NCBI GenBank assembly: GCA_013003325.1 | Contig: JABDJU010000361.1 | Coordinates: forward strand, 1-11,490 | Source: Acidimicrobiales bacterium | GTDB lineage: Bacteria > Actinomycetota > Acidimicrobiia > Acidimicrobiales > SZUA-35 | Reading direction: 5' to 3' | Length of the DNA: 11,490 bases | Shown here: positions 1 to 6,242 of the stretch, piece by piece | Layout: each line of letters begins with the position of its first letter | How positions within the stretch are numbered: position 1 is the first letter of the stretch | Translations under genes and position numbers: made by a program | The notes under the pieces: model-generated | What the model saw: only the letters and a program-made list of their open reading frames with translations | What the model was told of the DNA's origin: nothing | Databases searched by the model: none

Positions 1-1382
1 ACTACGACCTGATCATCGTGGGCAGCGGGTCGGGCAACAGCATTCCCCCCGAGCTGTCCGGCTGGAAGGTGGCGATGGTCGAACGAGGAATCTTCGGCGG
101 TACCTGCCTCAACGTCGGCTGCATTCCATCGAAGATGTTTGTTCTACCCGCCGACCGGGCGGTCGAGGCCACAGACTCCGACCTCAACATTCGTACCGAA
201 TTCGCCGGTGTCGATTGGCCGGGCTTACGAGACCGCATCTTCGGGCGGATCGACGCGATCAGCACTGGCGGTGAGCGGTACCGGCAAGGAGGAACCGAAG
301 GACTCACGCTCTATCGGGGAACCGCCCGTTTCACCGCAGATCGAACCTTCGCCGTCGAGCTGAACGATGGTGGGGAGCCCGCCCACATCAGCGCCGACCA
401 GGTTTTGCTCGCCGCGGGGTCGCGACCGTTCATTCCCGACATCCCAGGACTCGAGACCGTCGGGTTTCACACCAGCGATTCGATCATGCGGCTCGATCAA
501 CTTCCGGCCCGCCTGGGCATTCTCGGCGGTGGGTACATCGCTGCCGAGATGGGTCATGTCTTCTCCGGATTCGGGTCCGAGGTGACCCTGTTCGCCCGTT
601 CGGATCGACTCCTCCGAACCCACGATGGCGACGTGTCCCGCCGGTTCACCGAAGTCTTCGGCCGCCGGGTACAGCTCGAACTCAACGACATTCCGGCTTC
701 GGTTGAGCGGCGCAGCACCGGAATAGAGATCACCCACGCCGACTGCGAGACGATCACCGAAGTCGACGAACTACTGGTCGCCGTGGGCCGGATTCCCAAC
801 GGTGACACGATGAACCCCGGAGCAGGCGGCCTCCACGTCACCGTCGACGGACGGATCGCGACCGACGCCCGGATGGCGACAGCGGTTCCTGGGGTCTGGG
901 CGATCGGAGACCTCACCAACCCGTTCCAGCTCAAACATGTCGCCAACGCCGAGGCCAAGGTGGCGTTCGCCAACATCACCGCCAGTCGAGACGGCGGCAC
1001 GTTGGGAGAAGTCGATCATCGGTTCGTGCCGGCCGCGGTGTTCTCGCACCCGCAGGTCGCATCGGTCGGAGCGACCGAGGAGGAGCTGCGGGCGGCAGGG
1101 GTCGACTACGTGGCGGGTCGACGAGACTTCGGTGGAACCGCGTACGGGTGGGCCCTGGCCGACGACGAGTCCTTCGCCAAGGTCCTGCTCGATCTCGATG
1201 GCGGCATTCTCGGAGCCCACATCATCGGCCCACAGGCAGCCACCCTCATCCAGCCGCTCGTGCAGGCGATGGCACTCGGCCAGACCGCCCACGAGATCGC
1301 CAACGAGGTGTACTACATCCATCCCGCTCTCACCGAGGTCGTCGAGAACGCTCTCCTCGAAGGGCTCAGCGCGCTGGGGTGA
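1..1382 (+). CDS. mtr: Mycothione reductase (5' end cut by window edge)
   Basis: Flavoprotein disulfide reductase that uses NADPH to reduce oxidised mycothiol (mycothione) in the cytoplasm. The reading frame is open from base 3 (first visible residues YDLIIVG), so only a few N-terminal codons are missing. Numbering from that Tyr: FAD-binding GSGSGN at 7-12, redox-active disulfide motif GGTCLNVGC with Cys35 and Cys40, NADPH-binding GGGYIAAE near 175-182, the second FAD motif (AIGD) before LKHVANAEA, and the dimer-interface catalytic pair His440-Glu445 in HPALTEVVENALLEG. Mycothione reductase is favoured over glutathione, dihydrolipoamide or mercuric reductase because HTSD, LKHVAN, AYGWA and the C-terminal block match my memory of the mycobacterial enzyme. 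The visible length of about 459 residues is normal for the family. The stop is TGA at 1380-1382, followed closely by a hairpin. Confidence 0.93.
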   Translation, partial: YDLIIVGSGSGNSIPPELSGWKVAMVERGIFGGTCLNVGCIPSKMFVLPADRAVEATDSDLNIRTEFAGVDWPGLRDRIFGRIDAISTGGERYRQGGTEGLTLYRGTARFTADRTFAVELNDGGEPAHISADQVLLAAGSRPFIPDIPGLETVGFHTSDSIMRLDQLPARLGILGGGYIAAEMGHVFSGFGSEVTLFARSDRLLRTHDGDVSRRFTEVFGRRVQLELNDIPASVERRSTGIEITHADCETITEVDELLVAVGRIPNGDTMNPGAGGLHVTVDGRIATDARMATAVPGVWAIGDLTNPFQLKHVANAEAKVAFANITASRDGGTLGEVDHRFVPAAVFSHPQVASVGATEEELRAAGVDYVAGRRDFGGTAYGWALADDESFAKVLLDLDGGILGAHIIGPQAATLIQPLVQAMALGQTAHEIANEVYYIHPALTEVVENALLEGLSALG

Positions 1383-1389
1383 GCCAGAC

Positions 1390-1411
1390 CTCAAGCCGGT
1401 CACGGCTTGGG
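1390..1411 (+). terminator. Hairpin after mtr, candidate intrinsic terminator
   Basis: CTCAAGCCG and CGGCTTGGG pair as a 9-bp stem with one T-G wobble around a GTCA loop, starting 8 nt after the mtr stop. The inner arms (1392-1398 and 1403-1409) are perfect. No T-run follows, so this would be a U-tract-less terminator of the kind often proposed in actinobacteria. It could instead be an mRNA-stabilising 3' structure, because the next gene starts only 14 nt downstream. Confidence 0.45.
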
Positions 1412-1425
1412 TCGACACAACGTCC

Positions 1426-1935
1426 ATGACCAGACCGGCCTGGGCGCCGCCCCCGCTTCCCGAGCTCGGAGAGCCGCCGACGCCCGCACCGCCGTCCAGA
1501 GTGCCGGCGGTGATCGCCCTGGCCGCGGTCGTTGCGATGGGGTTTGGACTCGGCGCGGTCGTGTGGGAGCGATGGTCAGGGGAGGACACGGTCGGGCCCG
1601 AGGCCCAGCAAGCCGTGGACCTCGTGGATCAGACCCTGATCGACATCGCCGATGGTCGCTGGGTCGAGGCCCATCAGTCGTTCGACCCGACCTGTACGAG
1701 CTTCTCACTCCAGGACTTCCGGGCTGGATTCGAGCCGGTGTTCTCTCCGTACCGGGGACACACGGTTCTTCCGCCCGGAGCGGAGCGGTTCGAGGCCGAC
1801 CAGATCGTGCTTGTCCGAGGGGAGGTTGATCTCGGCCCTGGAGATTCCTACCCCGTGCGGGCCGAGCTGCGATTCGGGTCCGAACCCACGGGGGTGCGGT
1901 GGAGGTTGTGCGGTCTTCGGATCGACAATCCATGA
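1426..1935 (+). CDS. Small membrane-anchored protein of unknown function
   Basis: I do not recognise the family. The 169-residue protein has a Pro-rich cytoplasmic N-terminus (about residues 4-27), one hydrophobic segment (about 27-47, rich in Ala, Val and Gly) and an exported C-terminal domain of about 120 residues. That domain opens with a helix-like stretch (AQQAVDLVDQTLIDIADGRW) followed by beta-rich sequence. This pattern resembles NTF2-like/DUF4878-type exported domains, which is only an inference from the layout. Cys90 and Cys162 are the only cysteines and could form a disulfide outside the membrane. ATG at 1426 is chosen because it keeps the Pro-rich and membrane segments and avoids overlap with mtr; longer in-frame readings run inside mtr. 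No clear ribosome-binding site is visible. It lies 43 nt after mtr but behind a hairpin, so co-transcription is uncertain. Confidence 0.75.
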   Translation: MTRPAWAPPPLPELGEPPTPAPPSRVPAVIALAAVVAMGFGLGAVVWERWSGEDTVGPEAQQAVDLVDQTLIDIADGRWVEAHQSFDPTCTSFSLQDFRAGFEPVFSPYRGHTVLPPGAERFEADQIVLVRGEVDLGPGDSYPVRAELRFGSEPTGVRWRLCGLRIDNP

Positions 1936-1952
1936 GCACTCTGACGGCCGGG

Positions 1953-1962
1953 GACCTAGGTC
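1953..1962. repeat. Perfect 10-bp palindrome GACCTAGGTC
   Basis: A perfect palindrome centred on CCTAGG in the 110-nt gap between the small membrane protein and the PAS/GGDEF gene. It lies about 85 nt upstream of the latter's start, where an operator could sit. A single 10-bp palindrome can easily arise by chance, and no TAnnnT -10 box is visible between it and the start codon. Confidence 0.25.
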
Positions 1963-2034
1963 GAACTTCCCACGTGATCGGGCGCTTCTGCACTGTCTCT
2001 GGGGCGGGGTCGCTCGCCACCATGGAGCGGTGAA

Positions 2035-2039
2035 GGGAG
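2035..2039 (+). promoter_or_regulatory. Shine-Dalgarno site for PAS/GGDEF gene
   Basis: GGGAG, inside the purine-rich run GAAGGGAG, lies 6 nt before the ATG at 2046 and fixes that start. It is one of the clearest ribosome-binding sites in the window; several neighbouring genes look leaderless instead. Confidence 0.7.
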
Positions 2040-2045
2040 TTCACA

Positions 2046-2888
2046 ATGGCTGAAGATCCAGAATGGCTGACCGCGCTGCTGCGGTGCATGCCAGGAGCGG
2101 CGCTGATCCTCGACGGTGAAGAAATCCGAGCGGTCAACAGCGATCTCCCCGTCCTGTTCGGCATTCCGAGGGCCCGAATCACCGGCGCCCCCCTGGCCGA
2201 TCTTGTCGTCCCTGAACAGCAGACTGCCCTGTCCCAGTCAATCCAGAGGCTCGAGGTCAGCGATGCCTGCGCGGTTCGTCTGGCGACCAACTTCCAGCCC
2301 CTGCAGCTCACGATGCGCAGGATCAGCGATCGGCTCGTGGTCGTCTCCGCCCGCAGCACCGCGACCGAGCACCAGCTGTCCGCCGCCGCTCGCGGGGCGC
2401 TGACCCACGACGCCGTCACCGGTCTGGCCAATCGATACTTTGTGCTCGAGGAGCTCCATCGTCGGCTGCACCGAGCCAGCGCCCAGCCGATGGCGTTGAT
2501 CGCCGTTTGGATCGATGACCTCGACTCGGTCGTGGATCAGCGGGGAACCCGTGCCGCCGAGCAGGTGTGCCGCCAGGTGGCGGAGCGTCTCACCACCCGG
2601 CTCCGGGGTAGTGACCTTCTCGGCCGCATGGACGACCGCTCGTTCCTCGCTCTGCTGGTGAGTGACTCCGACTCGGACGAACTCAAGACCGTGGCCGACC
2701 GACTGCGCGACGAAGTGTCGTTCCCGGTCGAGTACGACAGCACCTTGGTGAGTTTCACCTCGTCGGTGTTGGTCGCCACCATCGGGCCCAAGCCACCGTC
2801 GATCGATCGCATCGTCTCCCGGGTGGAGGCGGCCGGACAGAAAGCGGTTGCCTCGGGTGGAAACCGCACCGAGGTCGACCACCTCTGA
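2046..2888 (+). CDS. PAS domain plus degenerate GGDEF domain protein
   Basis: A 280-residue soluble protein with no membrane segment. Residues about 7-103 look like a PAS sensor domain (AALILDGEEIRAVNSDLPVLFGI then a beta-rich second half). Residues about 119-278 are a GGDEF (diguanylate cyclase) domain, recognisable by HDAVTGLANRYFVLEEL at 121-137. The active site is ruined: the GGDEF signature aligns with DDRSF at 196-200, and the usual ND-x-x-GH block reads VDQRGT at 163-168. It is therefore unlikely to make c-di-GMP. However, Arg187-x-x-Asp190 sits exactly five residues before the DDRSF box, the geometry of the product-binding I-site, so c-di-GMP reception is plausible (inference). No EAL or HD-GYP domain follows. 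The gene stands alone in its direction and converges on the secreted-protein gene with 6 nt between the stops. Confidence 0.88.
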   Translation: MAEDPEWLTALLRCMPGAALILDGEEIRAVNSDLPVLFGIPRARITGAPLADLVVPEQQTALSQSIQRLEVSDACAVRLATNFQPLQLTMRRISDRLVVVSARSTATEHQLSAAARGALTHDAVTGLANRYFVLEELHRRLHRASAQPMALIAVWIDDLDSVVDQRGTRAAEQVCRQVAERLTTRLRGSDLLGRMDDRSFLALLVSDSDSDELKTVADRLRDEVSFPVEYDSTLVSFTSSVLVATIGPKPPSIDRIVSRVEAAGQKAVASGGNRTEVDHL

Positions 2889-2894
2889 TGATTG

Positions 2895-4310
2895 TCAGCC
2901 CTCGCAGTTGAGGAACTGAGCGGGCTCGACGACAGGCGTCGACTGAGTACACACGTCGGCGCCGTCGCCCCCATCGATGAGGCCGCCTTCGCTCGATGCG
3001 GTGAGCGTGTCATCCCCGGGCCCGCCCAAGAGCACGTCGCCGCCCGAGGAGCCGACAATCGTGTCGTTGTCGCCGAGGCCGCAGAAGGTCTGAGGACCTG
3101 CGGCGCCGGCCGATGCCTGGAGCTCATCGGGCCCCTCAGTACCGACCTCGGTACACCCGATCGGACCCTGCGTCATGACGAAGGGCACCACTTCGCCCGC
3201 CGGCGAGGTGGCTCCGGGGCCGGGTGCGCCGACGAGGAGCAAGCTCCGGCCGATCAATCCGACCGAGGTGCCGAACAACGACGACTCTCCCGAGGGCCCG
3301 CGGCGCGGCGGGCGGACCGCTTGGGAAAACCGGATCCCGTCAGGACCTTCGTCGAGCACATACACAAGTTCGGATTCTGGGTCGCCGACGACCACCAGGC
3401 CGGAGTCGAACGCCGCGATGCTGCCCTCCACCGGCAACTCCTCAGCGATTTCGAACGATCGACCGGGCAACGATTCCAAGAAGGTCCATGGGCCGGTGGT
3501 CCGGGCGAAGAAGCTGTTTCGCTGCACGAGGATCCGGTTGTTGCCTTGCATGAGGATGGGCCCGCCCCCGATTCGTAGGAAACGTTGGGTGGGCACCCAC
3601 CCCGCGGGCCCGATTCGATTGATGATCACCTCACCGGAAGCGGCGAGACGGTTCACCCCGCTCAGCGCGATCGTCGCTCCCGATGTCGACACCGCCACGC
3701 TGGTCTCGAGCGTTCTCGGTGTCAGTTCTTGTGACCATTCGGCGGTGCCCTCCGGGGTCAGCCGAAAGATGTCGACGCGGTCGCTTCGGGCCGTGGTTTC
3801 GCTCACCACCGCGATGGCGTTGCCCCCGATGGCGATCGAGGTGCCGAAGCGCCGCACGTCGGAGCGGATCGTTTCTGGTAAGACTGCGGCGTCCGTTTCG
3901 ACGAATCCGTCCTGTGGGTTGTCGGGCGTCGTGAAGATCCGGATCACCGGCGTGCTCGGATCCTCGACCAGGCCTTCCTCGACGGCGTCGGGTCCGGCGC
4001 TGTCGACAGCCACCAGCCGAGTGTCCTGCGCTGCGACCTCGCCGAGCACGACGAGCTCTGGCATCGGCTCATCGACCACGCTCGAGTCGATCGAAACGAA
4101 TGTGATGTGGGTGAGCCCGAGGTCGGCCTCGGCGAGGGTCAGGTAGCCGTTCCGGCTGGGAATGATCCGACGCCCAACCGAGGACAGGCGGACCTCGGTT
4201 GATTCGATCAGCGGCGGAACCTGATCTACCGCCACAGGTGCGGCCGATGCTGCGGAGCAGATCGAGGCGACACAGAGAAGGCAAGCGAGCGCCGCAGCGA
4301 GACCTCGCAT
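2895..4310 (-). CDS. Secreted beta-propeller-like protein with RTX-like C-terminal tail
   Basis: Predicted exported protein of 471 residues. Residues 1-24 form a Sec signal peptide (Arg2, then a hydrophobic Ala/Leu/Cys core, with ASAA before Pro25). No lipobox fits, because the residue before Cys18 is Ile. The middle holds diverged blade-like repeats such as RFGTSIAIGGNAIAVVSE, ETSVAVSTSGATIALSG and LFGTSVGLIGRSLLLVGAPG, which resemble FG-GAP (integrin-alpha-like) propeller repeats. The tail (about 385-471) carries short RTX-like, Gly-Asp-rich calcium-binding motifs (GLGDNDTIV, GGPGDDTLT, GGDGADVC) bracketed by cysteines 386, 410, 454 and 469. ATG at 4310 is chosen over upstream codons because it begins the signal peptide and lies 2 nt behind the HAD gene's stop, suggesting translational coupling. 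The cellular role is unknown; surface adhesion or envelope binding is a guess. Confidence 0.85.
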   Translation of the reverse strand: MRGLAAALACLLCVASICSAASAAPVAVDQVPPLIESTEVRLSSVGRRIIPSRNGYLTLAEADLGLTHITFVSIDSSVVDEPMPELVVLGEVAAQDTRLVAVDSAGPDAVEEGLVEDPSTPVIRIFTTPDNPQDGFVETDAAVLPETIRSDVRRFGTSIAIGGNAIAVVSETTARSDRVDIFRLTPEGTAEWSQELTPRTLETSVAVSTSGATIALSGVNRLAASGEVIINRIGPAGWVPTQRFLRIGGGPILMQGNNRILVQRNSFFARTTGPWTFLESLPGRSFEIAEELPVEGSIAAFDSGLVVVGDPESELVYVLDEGPDGIRFSQAVRPPRRGPSGESSLFGTSVGLIGRSLLLVGAPGPGATSPAGEVVPFVMTQGPIGCTEVGTEGPDELQASAGAAGPQTFCGLGDNDTIVGSSGGDVLLGGPGDDTLTASSEGGLIDGGDGADVCTQSTPVVEPAQFLNCEG

Positions 4311-4312
4311 CG

Positions 4313-5113
4313 TCAACCGTTCAACAGGGCGGAAATGACCTGGGCCACCCCGTCCTCGGCATGATGGGGAGCTTCCTGGGCGGCGGTTCGCTTGACCCTC
4401 GGGTGTGCATTCTCCATCGCATAGCTCCAGCCGGCCCATTCGAGCATGTCGATGTCATTGGTCTGGTCGCCGAACGCCGCTACGGACTCTGCCTCGATGC
4501 CAAGTTCGCGACAGAGATCGGCCAGTGCCTGCCCCTTGGTCGCCGACGAGTGGGTGATCTCTACGAAATCGGTTCCTGAGGTGGAAGCCACCATGGAATC
4601 GCCGACGAGGGGCGTCAAGGCGTGCAGCCACTCGTCGTGGGTGGTATCAGGATGAGTGACCAGGAGTTTGACCAGATCGGAGCCGGCAGGGAACTCGGCG
4701 ATGTGGCCCTCCTGCCGCTTGGGCCGGGGGACGAGACGGTCCCGATGGGTCTGATAGAGCCGGTCCCACCGGAGAGCCGTTTGGGTCTCCCACGCCACTC
4801 CAACTTCCTCGTACTCGGCTCGGACGCGGGTGAGGAACGAGTCGACCTCGAAGCTGGGGATCAGACGATGATGATCGAGCCGTTCTTCTGCCAGGTGGAA
4901 CCTGGTCGCGCCGTTCGAGCAGAGCGCCCAGGATACGACGCCGACAGGTCGAAGCAGGTCGAGTGCGGAATGGATGCTTCGGCCGGTGGCTGCGACGATG
5001 ATGACGCCCTGGGCCGCAGCGTCCCGCAGCACACTCATCGTGCGCTCCGACACGACGGTTCGATCGTTCAGCAGCGTACCGTCGAGGTCGGACACGATCA
5101 TCCTCAGATCCAC
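4313..5113 (-). CDS. Cof-type HAD-superfamily phosphatase (subclass IIB)
   Basis: Cytoplasmic Mg2+-dependent phosphohydrolase; substrates of this group are usually small phosphorylated metabolites such as sugar phosphates or FMN, and the true one cannot be read here. All four HAD motifs are visible, numbered from the GTG start: motif I SDLDGT with nucleophile Asp9 and acid-base Asp11, motif II AATGRS with Thr43, motif III Lys193 (KGQALADL) and motif IV GDQTND at 215-220. The C2-type cap lies between motifs II and III. The 266-residue length is normal. GTG at 5113 is preferred because TACGCT sits 7 nt upstream in leaderless spacing; ATG at 5101 (MIVSDLDG) is a real alternative, but no well-spaced ribosome-binding site supports it. 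It is the first gene of a two-gene minus-strand unit with the secreted protein. Confidence 0.93.
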   Translation of the reverse strand: MDLRMIVSDLDGTLLNDRTVVSERTMSVLRDAAAQGVIIVAATGRSIHSALDLLRPVGVVSWALCSNGATRFHLAEERLDHHRLIPSFEVDSFLTRVRAEYEEVGVAWETQTALRWDRLYQTHRDRLVPRPKRQEGHIAEFPAGSDLVKLLVTHPDTTHDEWLHALTPLVGDSMVASTSGTDFVEITHSSATKGQALADLCRELGIEAESVAAFGDQTNDIDMLEWAGWSYAMENAHPRVKRTAAQEAPHHAEDGVAQVISALLNG

Positions 5114-5120
5114 CGCTCGC

Positions 5121-5126
5121 AGCGTA
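5121..5126 (-). promoter_or_regulatory. Candidate -10 box TACGCT for HAD gene (leaderless)
   Basis: Read on the minus strand, TACGCT fits TAnnnT and is followed by 7 nt and then GTG at 5113. Transcription would begin at or next to the start codon, giving a leaderless mRNA. No convincing -35 hexamer is visible. Confidence 0.45.
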
Positions 5127-5225
5127 GTCCAGGGACGCCCCGGGCATGACGAAGTCAGCGGCCGCCAGAGGCGACCGCTGACCGTCTCACTCTCGGCCCC
5201 AGGATGCCGCCTGGTATTGGCCGGG

Positions 5226-5243
5226 GGATGCAGAACTGCATCC
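5226..5243. repeat. Perfect 18-bp palindrome with 8-bp arms
   Basis: GGATGCAG, the spacer AA, then CTGCATCC: perfect 8-bp arms around 2 nt. The symmetry and length are typical of a dimeric repressor operator. A hairpin terminator is less likely, because there is no T-run and no gene ends nearby. It sits about 115-130 nt upstream of the HAD start and about 215-235 nt upstream of the J-domain start, so it could act on either. Confidence 0.55.
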
Positions 5244-5288
5244 ACATCCTTTGTATCGGTTCTAGATGCTTCAACAGGTAGCAATTGG

Positions 5289-5324
5289 CACAAATTTCTC
5301 GGACCTGCGACGTTGCGATTTGTG
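5289..5324. repeat. Inverted repeat CACAAAT-N22-ATTTGTG
   Basis: Two perfect 7-bp arms (5289-5295 and 5318-5324) are separated by 22 nt in the divergent intergenic region. Arm centres are 29 bp apart, just under three helical turns, so paired protein binding is possible. A stem-loop in an RNA leader is the alternative. Low to moderate confidence, as the arms are short. Confidence 0.35.
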
Positions 5325-5447
5325 GAGCCAAGAGCGTCGAATCGCCTCGGGACCAGCCGTTCACTGGGGATTGTCCGGTTTCGGCGCCGGATCGACGTCA
5401 TCGTATTGTCACATTGGGAATCGACGTTGACGGGGCCAAGACCCGAC

Positions 5448-5454
5448 GAAGGGA
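5448..5454 (+). promoter_or_regulatory. Shine-Dalgarno site for J-domain gene
   Basis: GAAGGGA lies 5 nt before GTG 5460 and decides that start over the in-frame GTG at 5478, whose nearest purine run (ATGGAG) is only 2 nt away. Confidence 0.6.
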
Positions 5455-5459
5455 CCGCG

Positions 5460-6203
5460 GTGAGCCACAATGGAGCCGTGGACAGGTCCTCGGACACACG
5501 TTCCTCGGCTGGAACCCACTATGAGACCCTCGGTGTTCCGATGGACGCACCGTTGGACGTCGTGCGCCGTGCCTATCGGGCACATATGAGGTCGCTGCAT
5601 CCCGATTCGAACCGGGGGAGCGGCGCGGAACGGCTCAATCTATCTCGTCGGCTGACTCAGCTCAGCGAGGCATGGCGAATACTGAGCAGCGCCGACACAC
5701 GGGCCGAGTACGACGCCGGCCTCGTGCTATCGGCCGAACCGTTGCTGCCACCGCCACCGGCCCCTCAGACGGCGCGATCGCGCCGGGAGGCCTGGGTATT
5801 CGGTGTGAGGTCCCAGATCGTGCACCTGGCCTCCCGGGCCGGCAAGAGTGCCACCCAAACCCTGCTGTTGAGGGACACTCGAGCGACTCGGGCCGAGTAC
5901 GACGAGTTGGTGGAAGAGCTGGTGGCCAGAATCGCCGCCGACACCGAGGCCAGGGTCCGGGCGGCTCGGGCGGCCGGCGCAGCGCCCCTCGATCTCGGCG
6001 TGGCCGCCACACTGCTCGGAATTCGCGCCGTGGCCGATGAGTTACGGCGCGCCTCGTCTCAACACCGAACCGTTATCGAATCGATGGAGGCAGATCTTCT
6101 CGATCGCATGTGGGACGTACTGGCCCACGAACTCCCGATCACCCTCACCGGCGCGCTGGGCGGAAACCCAGGGGTCGCCAAGCTGCTGCGCTCGGCCGGT
6201 TGA
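5460..6203 (+). CDS. J-domain (DnaJ-like) co-chaperone, class C
   Basis: A 247-residue cytoplasmic protein. Residues about 20-82 are a J domain (HYETLGVPMDAPLDVVRRAY then SLHPDSN), with the essential His-Pro-Asp at 47-49 that stimulates Hsp70/DnaK ATPase activity, closed by an AWRILSSADTRAEYDAG stretch. There is no Gly/Phe region, zinc finger or DnaJ C-terminal domain, so it is not DnaJ itself. A short Pro-rich linker (LPPPPAPQ) leads to a helical, Ala/Arg/Glu-rich C-terminal half of about 150 residues that I cannot assign to a family; it probably selects the client. No membrane segment is evident. The start is set by GAAGGGA upstream of GTG 5460. The helD-like gene follows 39 nt later in the same direction. 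The two may share a transcript, although the next gene has its own -10 candidate. Confidence 0.88.
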   Translation: MSHNGAVDRSSDTRSSAGTHYETLGVPMDAPLDVVRRAYRAHMRSLHPDSNRGSGAERLNLSRRLTQLSEAWRILSSADTRAEYDAGLVLSAEPLLPPPPAPQTARSRREAWVFGVRSQIVHLASRAGKSATQTLLLRDTRATRAEYDELVEELVARIAADTEARVRAARAAGAAPLDLGVAATLLGIRAVADELRRASSQHRTVIESMEADLLDRMWDVLAHELPITLTGALGGNPGVAKLLRSAG

Positions 6204-6228
6204 GCCCGGGCCCATCGGCTTTGGTGGG

Positions 6229-6234
6229 TACCCT
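6229..6234 (+). promoter_or_regulatory. Candidate -10 box TACCCT for helD-like gene (leaderless)
   Basis: TACCCT within GGTACCCT is followed by 8 nt and ATG 6243, which fits a leaderless start there. It is too close (2 nt) to serve the alternative GTG at 6237 as a leaderless start. No clear -35 element is visible. Confidence 0.45.
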
Positions 6235-6242
6235 TCGTGTCG

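Larger units (their letters stand above)
5114..5459. other. Divergent intergenic region, 346 nt, no gene seen
   Basis: This lies between the divergently transcribed HAD unit and J-domain gene. Short open frames cross it on both strands, but none has a recognisable protein, a good ribosome-binding site or conserved motifs. I see no tRNA-like fold. It contains the palindrome at 5226-5243 and the inverted repeat at 5289-5324, and its centre (about 5215-5325) is more AT-rich than the flanking genes. It should hold promoters for both directions: a minus-strand -10 candidate is at 5121-5126, but no clear plus-strand promoter was found for the J-domain gene. Confidence 0.7.

Noticed and set aside
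771..1589. 272-codon minus-strand open frame opposite mtr
   Set aside because: Overlaps a clearly assigned enzyme; the composition is atypical and no family is recognisable. High-GC shadow.
2905..2918. CAGTT-GAGG-AACTG hairpin near the convergent stops
   Set aside because: A 5-bp stem inside the end of the secreted-protein coding region, without a T-run; likely chance.
3175..4146. Long open frame on the plus strand opposite the secreted-protein gene
   Set aside because: Its translation is Ser/Thr/Arg/Pro-rich without motifs, and the minus strand has a signal peptide and repeats. It is an antisense shadow of a GC-rich gene.
4311..4439. Upstream extension of the secreted protein by 43 residues
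   Set aside because: It would overlap the end of the HAD gene and bury the signal peptide. ATG 4310 starts the signal peptide directly.
5199..5214. CCAGG-N6-CCTGG hairpin in the divergent region
   Set aside because: Only a 5-bp stem with no T-run; too weak to call a terminator or operator.
5155..5364. 69-codon minus-strand frame in the divergent intergenic region
   Set aside because: No ribosome-binding site and no recognisable motif, and it spans both inverted repeats. Not supported as a gene.
4974..5459. Upstream extension of the J-domain frame into and past the HAD start
   Set aside because: It would overlap the HAD gene on the other strand. GTG 5460 has a good ribosome-binding site and puts the J domain near the N-terminus.
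6204..6211. GCCCGGGC palindrome after the J-domain gene
   Set aside because: An 8-bp GC palindrome is expected often by chance in DNA of this composition, and it has no loop for a hairpin.
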